This document shows positions 63,656 through 64,000 of a DNA stretch of 64,000 bases, piece after piece. How positions within the stretch are numbered: position 1 is the first letter of the stretch; each line of letters opens with the position of its first letter. Made by a program: the position numbers and the translations under genes. The notes under the pieces are model-generated. The model made no database searches. It worked only from the letters and a program-made list of their open reading frames with translations, and was not told the origin of the DNA. The DNA is taken from positions 2,046,597 to 2,110,596 of the forward strand of contig LR590083.2 in assembly GCA_901457705.2 (NCBI GenBank), given 5' to 3'. This stretch comes from Beijerinckiaceae bacterium RH AL1 (GTDB lineage: Bacteria; Pseudomonadota; Alphaproteobacteria; Rhizobiales; Beijerinckiaceae).

Positions 63656-64000
63656 TCACTCGCCGTCGCCGCAATGGCAGGCGGGGTCGACGCGGCTGTA
63701 GACCGGCGCCGGCACGGCGTAGGTGCGATAGGTCGTGACGGGAACCTGCACCGCGGTCGTCACCGGACGATAGGTCGTGACCGGCACGAGATGCGTGCGC
63801 GTCTCGGTGCGGTAGCCGTGAACCGGCACGACCACGGTGCGCGTCGGCGCGGCGTAGGTGTAGACTGGGGTCGCGTAGGGCGCCTGCTCGCCGTAGCCCT
63901 GGCCGTAGCCGTAGCGGCCGCCCTCCTCGCCATAGCCGCCGATCGGCTGCTGGTAGCCGCCGCCGTATGTGCCGCCCTGCTGCACGTAGTAGTTCTGCTG
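63656..64000 (-). CDS. Tyr/Gly-rich repeat protein, 5' end outside the window
   Basis: At least 114 residues, open to the window edge, so the true start lies outside. A Gly/Tyr/Gln-rich part (QGGTYGGGYQQPIGGYGEEGG) is followed by imperfect repeats of V-PV-x3-YR (VPVHGYRTET, VPVTTYRPVT, VPVTTYRTYA) and a Cys-x-Cys end (DPACHCGDGE). Low complexity suggests a secreted or surface structural protein. No family can be named. Confidence 0.6.
   Translation of the reverse strand, partial: QQNYYVQQGGTYGGGYQQPIGGYGEEGGRYGYGQGYGEQAPYATPVYTYAAPTRTVVVPVHGYRTETRTHLVPVTTYRPVTTAVQVPVTTYRTYAVPAPVYSRVDPACHCGDGE

Overview
The window is GC-rich chromosomal DNA from an alphaproteobacterium, most likely of the order Hyphomicrobiales (Rhizobiales). 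The main evidence is lineage-typical genes and gene orders: a GSI/GSII glutamine synthetase pair, the pcm-like - tolC - popZ-like - valS block, hdaA beside an AI-2E/PerM-type transporter, an L,D-transpeptidase with an LdtR-type MarR regulator, and rpsF-rpsR-DUF2232-rplI. A bciA-type divinyl (proto)chlorophyllide 8-vinyl reductase suggests a lineage that makes or once made bacteriochlorophyll. The genus cannot be named from the sequence alone. No CRISPR array, prophage or plasmid region was seen. The one complete mobile element is an IS21-family insertion.

Layout. 1-5.6 kb: a frameshifted GH25 lysozyme cut by the window edge, a methyltransferase, a NitT/TauT-like ABC transporter (fused double permease plus an ATPase with an extra C-terminal domain), and a Uma2-family gene broken by an in-frame stop. 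5.6-10 kb: an ABM-VOC fusion overlapping a DJ-1/PfpI gene, an SDR, then cysK and a 3-mercaptopyruvate sulfurtransferase. 10-14.3 kb: a nitrogen island, glnB-glsA, glnII (divergent) and glnA, with good -24/-12 (sigma54) promoter matches before glnB and glnII. 14.4-24.3 kb: glycosyltransferase, parE, an inverted pair of palindromic intergenic repeats, valS, popZ-like, tolC and a pcm-like gene. 24.4-29.3 kb: DUF4337 and EcsC proteins, two small secreted proteins, hdaA and perM.

29.3-33.2 kb: a GbsR/MarR-type regulator whose start codon lies at the centre of a 22-bp perfect palindrome. The next gene (DUF4166) was split by the IS21 element, with a 4-bp target duplication; joining the two flanks restores its 5' reading frame. 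33.2-38.7 kb: pyrG, a TPR membrane protein, ndk, L,D-transpeptidase and ldtR. 38.9-46.5 kb: DUF6163, glutathionyl-hydroquinone reductase, rarA, a bestrophin-bciA overlapping pair, a LysR regulator, an orphan ParA and a frameshifted GST. 46.6-54.2 kb: S10 peptidase, GGDEF-EAL protein, tRNA-Gly, bioFD diverging from bioA, and a small DUF2256 protein. 54.2-58 kb: a three-subunit molybdenum aldehyde-oxidase/xanthine-dehydrogenase-type operon. 58.3-60.9 kb: an overlapping FAD-oxidoreductase/ATP-grasp pair of unknown pathway. 60.9-64 kb: ribosomal genes rplI, rpsR and rpsF with a DUF2232 membrane protein, then a Tyr-rich protein cut by the window edge.

Four genes carry disabling lesions apart from the IS insertion: three single-base losses in or next to short G/C runs and one nonsense codon. 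They could be real decay or residual assembly error; read-level data would decide. The least explained material is the FAD/ATP-grasp pair, the bestrophin-bciA coupling, the palindrome over the GbsR-type start codon, and the DJ-1/ABM-VOC pair.
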